Of a stretch of 64,000 nt of DNA, positions 1 to 12,153 are shown in pieces; the stretch's first letter is position 1; each line of letters opens with the position of its first letter. Origin of the DNA: Gigaspora rosea (taxonomy: Eukaryota; Glomeromycota; Glomeromycetes; Diversisporales; Gigasporaceae); assembly GCA_003550325.1 (NCBI GenBank), contig QKWP01000244.1, positions 245,288-309,287 on the forward strand, read 5' to 3'. The position numbers were made by a program, and so were the translations under genes. The notes under the pieces are model-generated. The model had not been told where the DNA came from and ran no database searches. It saw nothing but the letters and a program-made list of their open reading frames with translations.

Positions 1-1000
1 AATTTAGATCTTCTATCAATTTTACATTGTTTCTTTGTTTTCCTTTTGTTTTTTTTTGGTTTTATTTAGTTTCGTTTAGTTTCATTTTGTTTCATTTAGG
101 TTCGTTTTGTTTTTTTTTTATTTATAGTTTTTTTTTATTTTTTAATTTTTTTTATTTTATTTCTACACTTTACTACTAGCATTTTGCAAGAAATCCAGTG
201 ACTTCTCGGTACTTAGCGCAAGCTAACTCAGCCTTTCGACACTTTGCAAGAACACACAACTACTTTCTCTAGCAATTTCGAAAGTTCAAGAACGCAAGTT
301 TTCACAAGTTTTCGCAAGTTTTTGCAAGGTTTCGTTTTATTTTTTTTCATTTCATGTTTTTGTTTTTGTTTTTTTTTATTTTATTAATTTATTTTATTCT
401 GGCACTTTGCGAAAACCTTCGACGAATTCTAAATTGCAAAAACACGAACTCGAAATGGAGATTTGGGGCTTTGTTTATTTTTTTATTTAGTTTGCTTACA
501 TTTTTGTTTTTTGTTTGTTTTCTTTTTTTTTTACTTATTTTTTTAACTTTATTTTATTTTATTTATCCTTTACTTATTTCAAAACTTTGCAAAAAAACGA
601 ATTAACTTTCCGGCACTTTACAAGAACACCAATTCTTTGCAAAAAATCACAAATATGAACGAATATAAGTGAATATGAGCAAAATATAATAGTTTATTTT
701 TTTTGTTTTTGTTTATTTTGTTATTTTTTCGGGATTGTTTTTTGTTTTTTGTTTGTTTTTTTTTACTTATTTTTTTTATTTTATTTTATTTATTCCTTAC
801 TTCTTTCAGAACTTTGCAAGAAAACCACCTAACTTTCTGGCACTTTGCAAGAGTAGCAAATATAATCGAATATAAACGAATATAAGCAAATATGAGAGAA
901 TATAAAGAATATAATAGTTTATTTTTTTTGTTTTCATTTTTTTAATTTTTTTTGGATTTGTTTTTTTTGGATTTATTTTTTTTGTCATTTTTTTTATAAT
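1..1000. repeat. T-rich tandem repeat block
   Basis: Long T-rich tracts alternate with the recurring phrase cactttgcaagaa (for example near 240, 400, 585, 625, 810 and 840). The tail aatataatagttta closes two successive units, near 685 and 908, so part of the block is a diverged tandem repeat of roughly 215 bp. Poly-Phe/Leu reading frames in the T tracts are composition artefacts, not genes. Confidence 0.6.
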
Positions 1001-1199
1001 AATATATAATATATGTAATATTTAAAATATAATATATAATAAAAAAATAAAATTTTATATTAAATAGCGAAAACTTGTGAATATTGTATATTTAATAAAT
1101 TAAAATATTATATAATAATAATAAATAAAAAAAATTTATAATTAAATTGCGAAAACTTGCGAAAACCTGTAAAATGTTCAAAAAGCATGATTATGTGAA

Positions 1200-1370
1200 T
1201 ATAATAATTATTAATTGATATCATATCAGATATATATCGATATATATCGATTAATATCAATATATATCGATTATTATTACTATCGATAGTAATCAGCAGG
1301 GGAGTATGGGTATCGATATATATCCTACCGGTTAGTAATCGATATATATCTATATATAAAATTTGCTGAT
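1200..1370. repeat. Palindromic TATCGATA-rich tract
   Basis: The words atatatcgat and atcgatatat recur at least six times in about 170 bp. They are self-complementary and so could form cruciforms. No gene is visible. The neighbouring 1001-1200 is plain AT-rich sequence. Confidence 0.55.
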
Positions 1371-1380
1371 GAGATTGTAC

Positions 1381-1600
1381 CTTTGGGTATGAGAAGGAGT
1401 CCTAAGGGCTTTTACGAAAAGAAACCCAGGTGTTTGGACTGACTGCATAGATAATACAGATATCTGGTGAATCAGTTGAAAGTCAGGTGAAAAGCGGAAG
1501 ATCAGAGAGTTTAAATAGGCAATTTCTGTAGTTGGGTTGCAGGTATGGTAGCTAGTATGGAACCTTTGGACAGACCACTTAAATTAGACAACCCCTAACA
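1381..1600 (+). mobile_element. SINE-body copy, 5'-truncated
   Basis: Positions 1510-1591 (from ttaaataggcaatttctgta onward) match a body that also occurs at 38490-38575 (plus), 20012-20122 (minus) and, heavily decayed, at 49864-49945. Shared landmarks in order are aggcaattt, gtagttg, gcaggtatgg, agctagt, gaacct and cacttaaatta. The tRNA-like head seen in the 38-kb copy is not recognisable here, so this is a truncated or diverged copy. Its exact left edge is uncertain. Confidence 0.7.
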
Positions 1601-1641
1601 TTCTAACAAAAAAAATTCTTTGCAAAATTTTGGTATATACT

Positions 1642-1690
1642 AATACTAACCCAAATCTTAACACAAACGCTAACCCTAACTCTAATAGCA
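1642..1690. repeat. Interstitial telomere-like CCCTAA tract
   Basis: Degenerate ctaaccctaac units lie directly after the SINE-body copy. This fungal-type telomere word recurs inside other elements of the window (6310-6380, 6920-6935, 11468-11500, 20842-20870, 21398-21430, 43685-43720, 48268-48285). Confidence 0.55.
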
Positions 1691-1749
1691 AAAAAATTTT
1701 TTGCATATTATAATTTGTATTTACTATTGTTGAACACCACTAGTATGAT

Positions 1750-3245
1750 ATATACATATTGTTAAAAATTATTATTAAAGATTTATAAACTTTAATATTG
1801 GATAACTTTTGAACTAATAATTGTCCAAAATGAAGCAAAGGACCTTTAGTTTCTACGTATCATAATACAAAAGTTACTTTCTTGATGCATCACATATTAA
1901 AAAGCAACTTTGCACTTTTCAATCTGTCCACTCACATGATTTTTAAATTATTTTTAATTGGCCAATTTATGAAATTGATAATAACTTTTAATCTACTAGT
2001 CCGTTTTGAATGATTTAACTATCAAAATGTTCATTTTGATGAGCGATTCTAACAATCCCAAAATCATTAAAATCCAATCACAGGATCCCAAGATCATTCA
2101 TTACTAAGTAAATTTCTTTACTATTGAACAATTTTTGATCCACCAGGCTGTTTTGGGATGATTTAACTACCAAAATGTTCATCTCAGTGAGACGATTCTA
2201 ACAAGTCCAAAATCATTAAATTCCAATTACAGGATCCAAAGATCGATAAAGGTTTATCAATCATTTAATCAAATTGGTTTTTATATATAAAATCAATTTG
2301 ATTAAATGATTGATAAATCTTTATTGATCTTTGGATTCTGTAATTGGAATTTAACGATTTTGGACTTGTTAGAATCGTCTCACTGAGATGAGCATTTTGG
2401 TAGTTAAATTATCCAAAACAGCCTAGTGGATCAAAAGTTATTCAATAGTAAAGAAATTTACTTAGTGATGAATGATCTTGGGATCCTGTGATTGGATTTT
2501 AATGATTTTGGGCTTTCTAGAATTATCTCATTGAGACGAACATTTTGATAGTTAAATTATTCAAAATGGACTAGTGAATCAAAAGTTATTATTAATTCCA
2601 TAAATTAGAACATACTGTATAGTACAGTACAAGAAATAAAATAAAGTTTTAGACAACAATGCTATGCTTTTATCTTGTAAATAGCAAACTTTTTTTAATT
2701 ATTATATTTATATAAATATTTAGCTTCAGACAAACAATGCTATGCATTTATCTAGTCTATTTTAGATGATTTTACTACCAAAATGCTCATTTCAAGAAGA
2801 CGATTCTAATGAACCTAAAATCATTCAATTCTGATTATGGGATTCCAAGATCATTATAGGTTTGTGTTATTTTTAATTGATTTAATATATTTTATATTAA
2901 AATGACACAAATTTATACCAATTTTGGGATCTTGTGATTAGAATTTAATAATTATAGATTTATTAGAATTATCTTATTAAGACGAGCATTTTGGTAGTAA
3001 AATTATCTAAAATGGATTATTGGTTCAAAAGTTATCCAATATTAAAGTTTATAAGATCTTTAATAATAATTTTTAATATATATAGTACTGTACAAAAATT
3101 ATAAATTAAAGCAATACAAACCTATAATGATCTTGGGATTCTGTAATTGGATTTTGATAATTTTAGACTCATTGGAATTATCTCACTGAGACAAACATTT
3201 TGGTAGTAAAATTATCCAAAACGAATTACTGGTTCAAAAAGCATT
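1750..3245. mobile_element. Nested foldback elements, TCTCASTGAGACGA family
   Basis: The outer inverted arms are about 1750-1840 and 2995-3085 (ttaaagatttataaacttta against its complement). Within them a second, near-perfect foldback spans about 1963-2608 with its axis near 2283. A further partial copy lies at 2745-3060 and another at 3110-3245. All share the word tctcactgagacgattcta and the phrase ccaaaatcatt. Related copies sit at 28427-29313 and 43387-43610. No coding potential is visible, so these look like non-autonomous elements. Target duplications were not identified. Confidence 0.8.
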
Positions 3246-3466
3246 TACATATTTTTTAGCTAGAGAACATATCAAACCAAAGAAGAAAATTCCTGCTAAT
3301 GTAATAGTTTCTAAACCGTAACTTATTTTAGTTACACCATAGCAATTGTTTTTGCAGATAAAAATTAGTAGTACATCAATTTTTTTGAACACTTTCGTTA
3401 ATCGATTTTGCCGATAAATTTTATGCATAAAATCTAATAGTAATAGTATTGCTATTATTTACTACA

Positions 3467-3600
3467 TAATACCCAGTATATTATGCTCCCAGTTTAATAT
3501 GGTTTAGAAATCTTCGTGTGCTCAAATAAAAATTTAATTGGCTCAACTGTTTCTAATTATTAGTATTATACCTCTGTGTATAATACTGGGTATTATACTG
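3467..3600. repeat. Short inverted-repeat element
   Basis: ataatacccagtat near 3467 is mirrored by atactgggtattat near 3583. The unit is small and MITE-like, with no gene. Confidence 0.5.
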
Positions 3601-4780
3601 GTATTATACCAATAATATACAGTATAGTAAAACATTAAAACCCTGATTGCGAATTGCCGATTGCTTATCACTAGTTTGGATTTTTATGTAACCTCATGAC
3701 TCGGCGTACGTGTTGTTAAAATAGCGCACAGATATTTTTGAAACCAACCCGTTTATCAGCCAAATTATCTTAAATGTTTATTCTTTTTGTAGGTGGACCC
3801 GTCCCTTGGATATTCACAGCCTTGTATATTTCAATTTCGTGTAGAAATAATTAATGCAGAGCCAAATATAGTCTTGTTAAAATACACGAATTGTGCGCTA
3901 AGATAAATGAGCTAGTTATCGTGTTGAATTATGAATGCATGAACTACTACTCCTGCACTGTATGTAGTACGTATAAAAAAATTATGATAAATATATTATA
4001 TATATATAAATCTATACAGTATTTTATTATTCTATATACTGTATACTATATATATATGATAATATAAAAAAAAAAACTTAAAAATATTTATTATATTTGC
4101 ATAAGATAAACTTACGTAAATAAAATAATATAAAATAGTAACTAACCTATCACCATTTCCTATCACCTAACTATGCATCAATAACGTAACCATCTCGGTT
4201 ACGGATTTCCTTTCGTATTTTAACTACGTAGTGTATAATTTTGAAATAGCACCCGGGTGAGTAATAAATTTACTCATTTCAATTATCAGGATTTTAAATC
4301 ACTGATGTAACTTTTTATTGATATGTTGAGTTGCCAGAGTAATAAACAACTATCCATTTTGCGTAATAATGCCCAGGGATGTAATTTTGAATCTTGATTA
4401 AATTAAGATTTGTTCGGGCCATTACTCGAAATAACGTTTATGGACATTATGACGCGCCAAGCATTGTAATCTTATAAATTGATTATTAATTATAGTTAAA
4501 AGGCAAATAATATAAAATATTATGATGCATTGGTGCATTTCGAATTTAATGATAAATAAATAATTCACTATCCACGTATTTTATAGATATTCTGTATTAA
4601 ATGACTAGATAAAAGCATTTTATTAACTTTAAAAGACAACAACCTATTCTTGTATATATTTTATATATACTAAAATTAATTATAGTTTTGAATTTCAATA
4701 CATAACTAATATTATAATGATTGAAATAATCAAAAATAATAGAAATATAGTGCATGGTGGTAATAAATACAATATGATAT
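3601..4780. other. Non-coding AT-rich stretch
   Basis: I see no convincing gene. A possible diverged copy of the CGTTATTTCGA-word element (next entry) is hinted at by tactcgaaataacgtttatg near 4423. Confidence 0.4.
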
Positions 4781-4782
4781 TA

Positions 4783-5403
4783 TATACTATAAATTCTCGA
4801 AATGACAGGCATCTGCGCGTTATTTTGAATACGTGGACGTTATTTCGAGTACGCGCATGGGCATTATTTTGAATATATAGGTAATTTTCTGAAACTGGTA
4901 CAATACAATATAAAAAAAATGAATCCGCCAACTTATTTAATAGGGGGTTTCAGAGCTAATGTTCAGATTTCTGATTCAGAATTAAATTAACAACATATTA
5001 ATTTTTATTTGTAACCTTATTTATATAATAATGAATTCTTTCTTTTACGATCATAAATTTTCTTTCGAAATTCTATACCCAATCATCAAGAAAAGTTTCT
5101 CCGGATAACACCTATTTCATTTTCTGATTTCGAGATTTCAAGCTAAAACCATAAATTCTTAAGAATACTGCATTATTAATCGTTGATCTTAGAGAATGGA
5201 TGTAAAACTAAAGGAGTTTGCTTATTACTGGTATAAAGTCAATTGAACTATATATAACGTGATATAAATGTAAATGATAAATGGTGGATGCGCGTTTTTT
5301 CGGGGCGTACATGGGCGTTATTTCGAAACCATCTATGCTATTTTTAGGGGGCGCGATTTTCGACATAACGCCCATGCCCGTTATTTCGAGAATTTGCGGT
5401 ATA
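4783..5403. mobile_element. Foldback element built from CGTTATTTCGA words
   Basis: The left end, aaattctcgaaat (4791), is mirrored by atttcgagaattt (right end, near 5397). Inside, cgttattttga, cgttatttcgag, gcattattttga, cgttatttcgaa and cgacataacg recur in both orientations with alternating gcgcatggg spacers. It is markedly richer in CpG than the flanks. There is no transposase, so it is a non-autonomous element. Edges are good to about 10 bp. Confidence 0.7.
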
Positions 5404-6190
5404 TTAATTTTGCTGTCTTAAGGTGTTCTCGAGCAACTCTCTCAATGTGATTTGAAATGATGCACAATTATTACAATTGATTGAAATAATGACTACGATC
5501 GTTGCTTGAACAGCCATCCTTGCTTTATTTATTATCATTATGTCTTCAGCAAATCGTAGCAAAAAAAAAAGCGACTATCCAACAAACAAATATACTTATT
5601 CAGCAATACTTCAAAAATAAGTGTAACTTCGGCGACACACGTTCTCCAATTCTCTTTTACGGGCTTTACAAATACGATATATTGTTGCAGCAACAATATT
5701 CGCAACTTTTTGCCGAACAAACTAATGCAAACAATAGTGAAGTATTTGAATACAAAAAAATTTTTAGCAAAATATATATAAAATAAAAATGGAATTGCCG
5801 TATTTGGTATAAAAGTTAGAAGATAATAAATATAGGCATGACTCGCTCTTTGGATTTTTATTAGCGATAAGATTTTCGAATTTTTCGAATATAAAAAGCA
5901 TCGTAAGTTCTGAAGATCCATGACGTAAAGTAAAGTGCTTGAACAACCTCTTTTTTTTACTCTATCACTAAGTACTTTATGAAAAAAAAGATGGACTACG
6001 TCTCCAGACGTTTTCAGTGAAGCGGCAATTCACTTGATCAGTTTTTTTGACTTCGACTATGATATTTAAAATTTTATTCCCGATCAATAGATTTAGGCGT
6101 TTGAGAACATCCTTAATTTTTTTATAATTTAAATGATCAAATGACGAATGACCTGATCATTTAGACTTAAATAATTGGTCAATTCCCAAC
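5404..6190. other. Stretch with overlapping short ORFs, no gene recognised
   Basis: Open frames exist on both strands (5502-5786 plus, 5538-5921 minus), but none resembles a known family and they overlap each other. A short ATG frame at 5540 encodes a Lys/Ser-rich peptide of about 26 residues and could be a first exon. I cannot support it as a gene. Confidence 0.3.
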
Positions 6191-6518
6191 GGGTTTGGGT
6201 CAAAATCCCGACGAACAAAATCCCGACAGGTCATAATCCCGACAAAAATATCCCGACAATCAAAAATCCCAAAAATGCCTTTCTTGAGCAATTTTACTAT
6301 AAAAAAATCGCCTAAATCAAACCCTAACCTAGGTGCTCACCCTAACTCTAACCTAAGCACTTACCCTAACCCTAACCTAACTTAAATAAACTTAATAATT
6401 TTTTGTTGTCGGGATTGTAGGAATTTTTACTGTCGGGATTTTTTTGTCGGGATTTTTTTGTCGGGATTATGACTTGCGGGATTCTGTTTGTCGGGATTTT
6501 GACTTTTGACCGGCTCCC
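6191..6518. mobile_element. Foldback element built from AATCCCGACA words, copy 1
   Basis: The left arm carries aatcccgac at least four times and the right arm carries gtcgggatt at least six times, so the element folds on itself. The centre (6310-6380) is a run of ccctaaccctaacct, a telomere-like tract. The flanking 9-mers attcccaac and ataccaaac match at 7 of 9 positions, suggesting an eroded 9-bp target duplication. Copies 2 and 3 are at 30977-31211 and 32655-32907. No ORF. Confidence 0.75.
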
Positions 6519-6789
6519 ATACCAAACATATACAATAGTAAGAAATTCTATTGTAGTATGATGAAGCGGTGCAGTGCCAAAATATATGATATCTGGCACT
6601 GTGTTATTACATAGGTAACGCACATGATAAATTTGAATGAGAAAAGTAACCTGCCGAGAGGTCATGTAAGCTAGGGATAGACTCGGCATTACCAACTTCA
6701 ACAACCAACGTTGGGTACACATTCCCCAGTGAGTTAGATCCTTGGCCGCCTGGAGGCCTAGGAAAATTCATTTGGTCAAATGGTAAGGT

Positions 6790-7042
6790 CTGCTGTTATT
6801 TCACCGACAGGCTTTATTTTACAAGTTCATTTCGTAGACAGTATATTTCACCGACAGCTCATTTCACGAACAACTCATTTCACAGACATGTTTTTTTTTA
6901 CAAACCTTAACTTTAATTATAGCCTAACCCTAACGACACTGGGCTAGAATTATTTCGTCTGTGAAATGAGCTGTCGGTGAAATATACCGTCTACGAAATG
7001 AACTTGTCTTAAATTAATTATCTGTAAAAATAAAGCTTGCCG
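6790..7042. mobile_element. Foldback element built from TTTCACCGACA words, copy 1
   Basis: The left arm repeats atttcaccgacag, catttcgtagacag and catttcacgaac. The right arm repeats ctgtcggtgaaat and ctacgaaatgaac. The axis contains cctaaccctaacg. A second copy with the same word and the same telomere-like centre lies at 21293-21572. Confidence 0.75.
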
Positions 7043-7129
7043 GTTTTCTTTGAAGTGATTGTCTATGAGTTGATCGAGAATCGATAAAATTCTATCTTAT
7101 GAATCCTTAATTTTATAATTTATACTTCT

Positions 7130-7327
7130 AGATTTTTATATAAACTATAATATTGATAATTTGGAAGCCAAAATCCCGAAAATTAATTAACGCGTCGCGT
7201 GAGATCTGAGTTCTGTTTGCTAATCAAAAGCGGAGGTTGAATATTGGAACCCCGATATCACGCGACACGATAATTAATTTTCGGGATTTTGAAACAAACC
7301 CAATTTGGAGTTTATATAATGGAATTA
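7130..7327. repeat. Inverted repeat of about 200 bp
   Basis: aaaatcccgaaaattaatta (7171-7190) is mirrored by taattaattttcgggatttt (7271-7290). The outer arms, tatataaactataatattga and a complementary stretch near 7315, extend the pairing. No ORF is visible. Confidence 0.65.
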
Positions 7328-7488
7328 AAGAAATTAATCACAATAAATTATGTCAGAATGTGGCTTTCATAGAACCTCTATATAAAAGAGTACATTTTAG
7401 GATGTACTTTGTTTTTCAATACTGCACGTTACTGTAAATACTAGTGACTTCAGGGTTAAAGAAAAAGAACACAGATTTCATATAAACA

Positions 7489-7497
7489 TTTGCCCTT
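7489..7497. repeat. Left 9-bp target-site duplication
   Basis: tttgccctt, identical to 8872-8880 on the far side of the 7498-8871 element. Confidence 0.85.
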
Positions 7498-7706
7498 AGC
7501 ATAGCGGGCTTTCATTCTGATTGGATAATTTTTGTAGATCATTTCGTGATTTTACAAAATCTGATTGGCTTATAGATTTATATTAAGAACGAGCCGAAGT
7601 AAATATTTTGTAAGATTAAATAAAAAGATACACTTATTTAAATTTAAGAATTACAATGATTTATTATAGTACTTGGATCTAATGTTATACGAGTATAATT
7701 CTATTA

Positions 7707-7745
<39 letters not shown>

Positions 7746-8871
7746 TTATTAAAAAAAATCTTAAATACGGAACTATCATTTTTTTATACAGTATTTAACT
7801 ATTCATATTTTAACAAATGCTTTTGTAGATTCGCATATACAAAAAGTAACCCATTTTAATTTGACCTATTATTAATTAATAATCAAGAAAAAAAATAAGC
7901 ATAATCTAAAATAATCTAAAAGATCTTTGACACAAATTTTGATTCGTGTTAACGATAAAATCCTTAAAACTAAATCACTTGCCAACAATAAATAATTATA
8001 GATAGAATAATAATTAAATTAATATAAATAAATTAAAATAATTAATCAACTACAATAAGTAAAAGCACACGAAACTTGAACTTATCTTTTAACATTTCGA
8101 CACCTTTCATCAATATCAATATCGTTGAACAACCATGATCTAAACATATTAATAATCTTGCGAAGACTCACAAGAGACCTAAATACAAAAAAAAAAAATT
8201 AATAACTTTTTCTTTTTAGAAATTCGTTCAGTCTAAATAATTAAATTGAAAAAAACCTTTTTTTATAGCTATATAGTTCTCATGATTATTCCTCTGTTTT
8301 CATGTTTTTAAGCCCAATATGCTCTATACGCTATGTTTAATATTCAAACCCCACATATTCGACGCTTCTTTTATATATTTTAACACCTTAATTACAATAC
8401 TCCTCCACATTTCGACATTCACCTTTCTCAATGCACTAGATCTTAGGCTGACATACTAAAAGAAAGACAAGTAAAACAAATAAAAGCAAAAAAAAAAAAC
8501 TTCGTTGCTTCATTTACTGATTTAACAATCCATACCTTTGTCTACTACCAAAAAAATAGTTCTTTATTTGAGTTCCTCTTGCTTGTCTACCAAGTACGGC
8601 ATTTCAACATATTTGTTAACGTACACCCTATTCAAGGGTGAAATATGTTGCTTCTCATTTAACTTCCGAATTACTTCGCGGATTACCGAATTACTTTGAC
8701 AGTTTATAAAGTAAGACGTGAACTTCCCAATTTTTTTTGTCTTACACTCTAGGAATTCGTATTCGTGGCTCCGAATTCAATCTTGTGACAGAAAATCGTT
8801 ACTTTAATAAGGCTTTCTTATGATAAGATGATCTTCAAAAATCAGCCAATCATAATAAAGCCCGCTATGCT
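7498..8871. mobile_element. Non-autonomous Mutator-like element with 9-bp target duplication
   Basis: The ends are agcatagcgggctttcatt and, inverted, agcatagcgggctttatta, with similarity continuing through ctgattgg/atgattgg and tttttg.agatcat. The element is flanked by perfect direct repeats tttgccctt at 7489-7497 and 8872-8880. A 9-bp duplication with imperfect inverted ends is typical of Mutator-like (MULE) elements; that class is an inference. The 1.37-kb interior has no transposase ORF, so it would be mobilised in trans. It holds a (TTA)n microsatellite near 7705-7745 and is otherwise AT-rich. Confidence 0.85.
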
Positions 8872-8880
8872 TTTGCCCTT
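8872..8880. repeat. Right 9-bp target-site duplication
   Basis: tttgccctt, identical to 7489-7497. Confidence 0.85.
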
Positions 8881-10640
8881 GAGTTGTAAACTTGCATTAA
8901 CTGAAAACTTAAATACGTTGCTATATAAATTAGCCATCTTCGTTATAAATTGATGTGCGGGAACTATGATATGAGAAAAATATCATATGCTGATTATCAA
9001 AAAGATAAATTTTAACCCCAATTATGATTTACACGAGTGTTGCCAAAGGAAAACCTGCCATCGGGCTTTCAATTATATTTTGTACCTGACACTATCCCTA
9101 ACAAATTAAACTGATTTTGTTCGAAACAAACTTGGCACAAATTATGATAGGGCTCATAAAAATAACAATTTTTGAACTGTTTGAACGAACTGAATAGTTT
9201 GAACAGAAACTAAATGAGTTTTGTAATCATCCGTATATGTTATTATTTACGTATCGTTATGAGAATATTTTATTTTATTTTATTTTTTTTTTAACGTTCT
9301 AACAATGAATCAAAGGGTCTGATCTCCGCGGACTCGGTGAGAGAACTATTGGCGTCAAAGTTCCAAAGGATGAACACAGGGCCTTCGAATTTATCAAAAA
9401 GGCGGTCAACATAGGAGAATGTTCTAAGTTGGCTTTCGTTATAATTGAGAATTAATGTTGGAAAAGGCGAATATAAGGCCTTGAGTATTACCTGAAGTAT
9501 GCTGAGGCCAGAAATTCCATAGGAAGTTGAAAAGTTGTCAAATACGAAATGGGTGTAGAATAAATGTTAATAATACCTCGAATAGTTAAACATTGACTCT
9601 ATTTATAAAGCTTTTTTTCAAAATGGTAAATCTATATATTAAAAAGAATATAATGCAAATAAATAATAGTGCTTTACATGCAATCAGATATGATGACAGA
9701 CTAACGAAACAAGTATGTGGATATTTGTGTAGATATATTTCATTTTAGAAATCATAATTACGATCGAATTGATCCGTTCAACTGATAAAAAAGATTAATA
9801 GGCTAAATGGCATGCCAAATTATTTTAGATGTGTCAGGTTTCCTACTTTAAAGAATAGTCTTTTTCGTTTCATCTAAATAAAGCAAAAACTAATACAAAA
9901 ATAAAAATAAAAAAGAGTCTATGTTATTTTAAAGATTACTAAAATCATTATTATCAGCTTTGTCGATTTCAAGAACGTACCTACTCTTAAATATCTTTAT
10001 TATTTGTAGTGAGTACGTTCTTGATAGGAGCGTCTGAAATTAACCGATATTTACGATAACAATCTGAACTAGGTCGGAATTTTTCGGAATCGTGGCTGTC
10101 TGGACAGGAGCTAATAAATTTTGTTTAAGAAGTCATTAAAAAAAGTGCGTTCTTTAAAAAAATCAACAACTATTACTTCTCCATCAAGGACTCCACTTTA
10201 CTCCAGGCGATTATCTCCGAAATTGTGGATTTCATAACCTTCTCTGGCATCGGCATAAAATAAGACTAGCGTTACCATCCTAAAGAGTTTCTCCGAAAAA
10301 TTTCGCTATTAAGCTAACGGGAGTAGTAAACAACTAATATGGTGGTCCGCGAAAAGACATCTACAAAATTAATAAATTACAAGGTTTAATAAAAGGACTG
10401 AATATACACAGCGAGCGTTTGGTTATAATATAGAAAAACAAGAACAAGGAAAACAAAATTGAAAAACCGAACAGAAAAATGCGCTTACCAAAAAAAAAAA
10501 AAATTAGATGCCGGTACTAGTTGAGGCCCGAAACATCCGAAGCCCTTTCGGATTTTTTAAAATCCTCGAAACTCTAAAATTATAGCCCAAAATTATAATC
10601 CGAAACCTTTAAAATTTATAAAGATACTGTAATATGTATA
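8881..10640. other. Non-coding stretch apart from the Sel1 relic
   Basis: Apart from the Sel1-repeat relic at 9308-9530 I see no gene. Near 10005-10060 gtacgttcttgataggagc partly mirrors tcaagaacgtacctactc at 9970, a small inverted repeat. Confidence 0.35.
9308..9530 (+). pseudogene. Sel1-repeat protein relic
   Basis: One frame beginning at about 9314 reads a Sel1-like repeat: a G-E-R-T-I-G-V-K-V-P-K-D-E-H-R-A-F-E-F core followed by I-K-K-A and a G-E-C turn, then a TAA at about 9453. After a frame change, a second fragment resembles the next unit (KALSI-type helix, then a YAEARNSIG-like stretch). Sel1 repeats are about 36-residue helical pairs found in solenoid adaptors, often fused to kinases in Glomeromycotina. 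Only about two units remain and no start or intact frame exists, so this is a fragment of a dead paralogue. The family call rests on the pattern G-x-G-V-x-K-D-E-x-x-A-F. Confidence 0.55.
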
Positions 10641-10641
10641 T

Positions 10642-10764
10642 GTTATTCCCCGTTTTATTAATTGTTTTTTATGGGGATTTACATGTTATTTTTGTAATGA
10701 TTTATTTTTAAACTCAGTAGGGAAATAGCCTCCGGTCGTCAATTAATAAAACGGGAGAATAATG
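10642..10764. mobile_element. Small MITE-like inverted repeat
   Basis: ccccgttttattaattg (10648) is mirrored by caattaataaaacggga (10738). The word ttattccccgc recurs at 10770 and 19838, suggesting more diverged copies. Confidence 0.6.
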
Positions 10765-10858
10765 CATTTATTCCCCGCCACTAGCTTCTTCGCAGCCAGT
10801 GTCATTATTCGATCAACTGATCTGGGTTAGATTTTTGGTTATTTTCATTTCGTGAATA

Positions 10859-11064
10859 ATAACTGATTTATTCTCCAGTTTTTATTATACTTCTATACTA
10901 TTTTACCACAAATCACAAAATTCGTACATTATTAAAAAAAAGCAAAAAAGATATAAAATCAAAAAGAATTATAAGAATTCCGGATTAGCCGAATCTGAGA
11001 TCTGGACAATAAGCGAAAAAATAGTATAGAAGTATAAATAAGAACTGGAGAAAATAACTCATAT
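10859..11064. mobile_element. Foldback element of about 205 bp
   Basis: tttattctccag and tatacttctatactatttt on the left are mirrored by aaaatagtatagaagtata and ctggagaaaataa on the right. No ORF. Confidence 0.65.
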
Positions 11065-11649
11065 TTTATTTTTATAATATATGAGTTTATATTTAAAAAA
11101 AAATATTTATATAAATAAAATAAATCATATTAAAGATATAATATAGATATTTATATTATAGATGCTATATTTATTACAAATCAGTTAGTTAGCACAGATC
11201 TCATTCCAAAGTTGACGCTAACATGGCATTACGAGTGTCTAAAAATTTATCCCATCATAAATTTACATTATGCGCGTAAAGTGGATTTGTTTCACTAGCA
11301 TATACTGTATTTGTTTTCTCCGAGTCAAATTTCGACATTGATGTCTGTATAATGCAATGCTGCTAAATTTTGCATGGTCATTTGCACTTATAAATGACGT
11401 TCGTCAGATTTAAAAGGGGGCCGTTAAAGCCAGGTGCGTTTATATGGTTTTATTATTTAATAAAATTAGGGTAAGGGTTAGTTTAAGTTTAGGGTTAGGA
11501 TATGTCATATAGGTAAAATTGTCTTCCCGACATTGTTATTAATGCTCCGAGACAGTTATTTTCGACGTTTTTCACTTTTTTTTCTCCAAAATTTCATGAT
11601 TTGATTGACTGTCGTCCACGTGAGCGCGTATAAAATGCCCAGCTATCGC

Positions 11650-11935
11650 CGATATTGCTTAGACAACGCCAGGGCGATCCTTCCTGAATTTCGGGTGTGC
11701 TACTGCCGTGGCATCTAGTGACCCGAACTTTCACTTCAAGTTGAAGTGAAAGTTTGGGAAATGTAATAAATGAGATTTTTGCTAACAAAACAAACTCTTC
11801 GAGATTATAATTTATATAGTCTTAAAAAGATCTTTTTGTTGGTGAAAGATTACAAAGATTGGATACTGCGGCACGGCATTGCATTCGAACTTCGTGGGGG
11901 TCGCCCTGGCGTCATCATATTGCTTATGCCAGCTC
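11650..11935. repeat. Inverted repeat with internal 13-bp hairpin
   Basis: The outer arms are acgccagggcga (11662) and tcgccctggcgt (11902). Inside, actttcacttcaa and ttgaagtgaaagt are separated by one base (near 11728), a nearly perfect hairpin. A telomere-like ttagggttagg tract lies just upstream (11468-11500), followed by the phrase gtcttcccgacat, which recurs at 20908 next to another ttagggt tract. This is element debris, not a gene. Confidence 0.5.
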
Positions 11936-12153
11936 AGCTCCGCTAAATTCCAGTCCGAATTTTATTGATTGAATAGTTTCGCGAGGTATCGAGATTCATT
12001 TATACAAGGCATTGGCCCGGGTAACCCGGGTATTTTAATAATGCCGGGTAACGATTTTCTACGGGTACAATCTTCAATTTATACCAACGTGTTAATAACC
12101 AAAAAACTTTATTGCCTTTTAAAGGAATCTGTTAAAGCCAGGTGCACGTACGT

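Noticed and set aside
354..885. Hydrophobic Phe/Leu-rich open frames that could be read as membrane proteins
   Set aside because: They arise from poly-T tracts of a tandem repeat; no start context, no conservation cue and a repeated DNA unit explains them.
5538..5921. A 127-residue minus-strand protein
   Set aside because: Low-complexity hydrophobic content, no family resemblance and a competing frame on the other strand; not enough to call a gene.
6310..6380. A chromosome end or telomere
   Set aside because: The CCCTAA tract is short, degenerate and at the centre of a foldback element, with many similar tracts elsewhere in the window.
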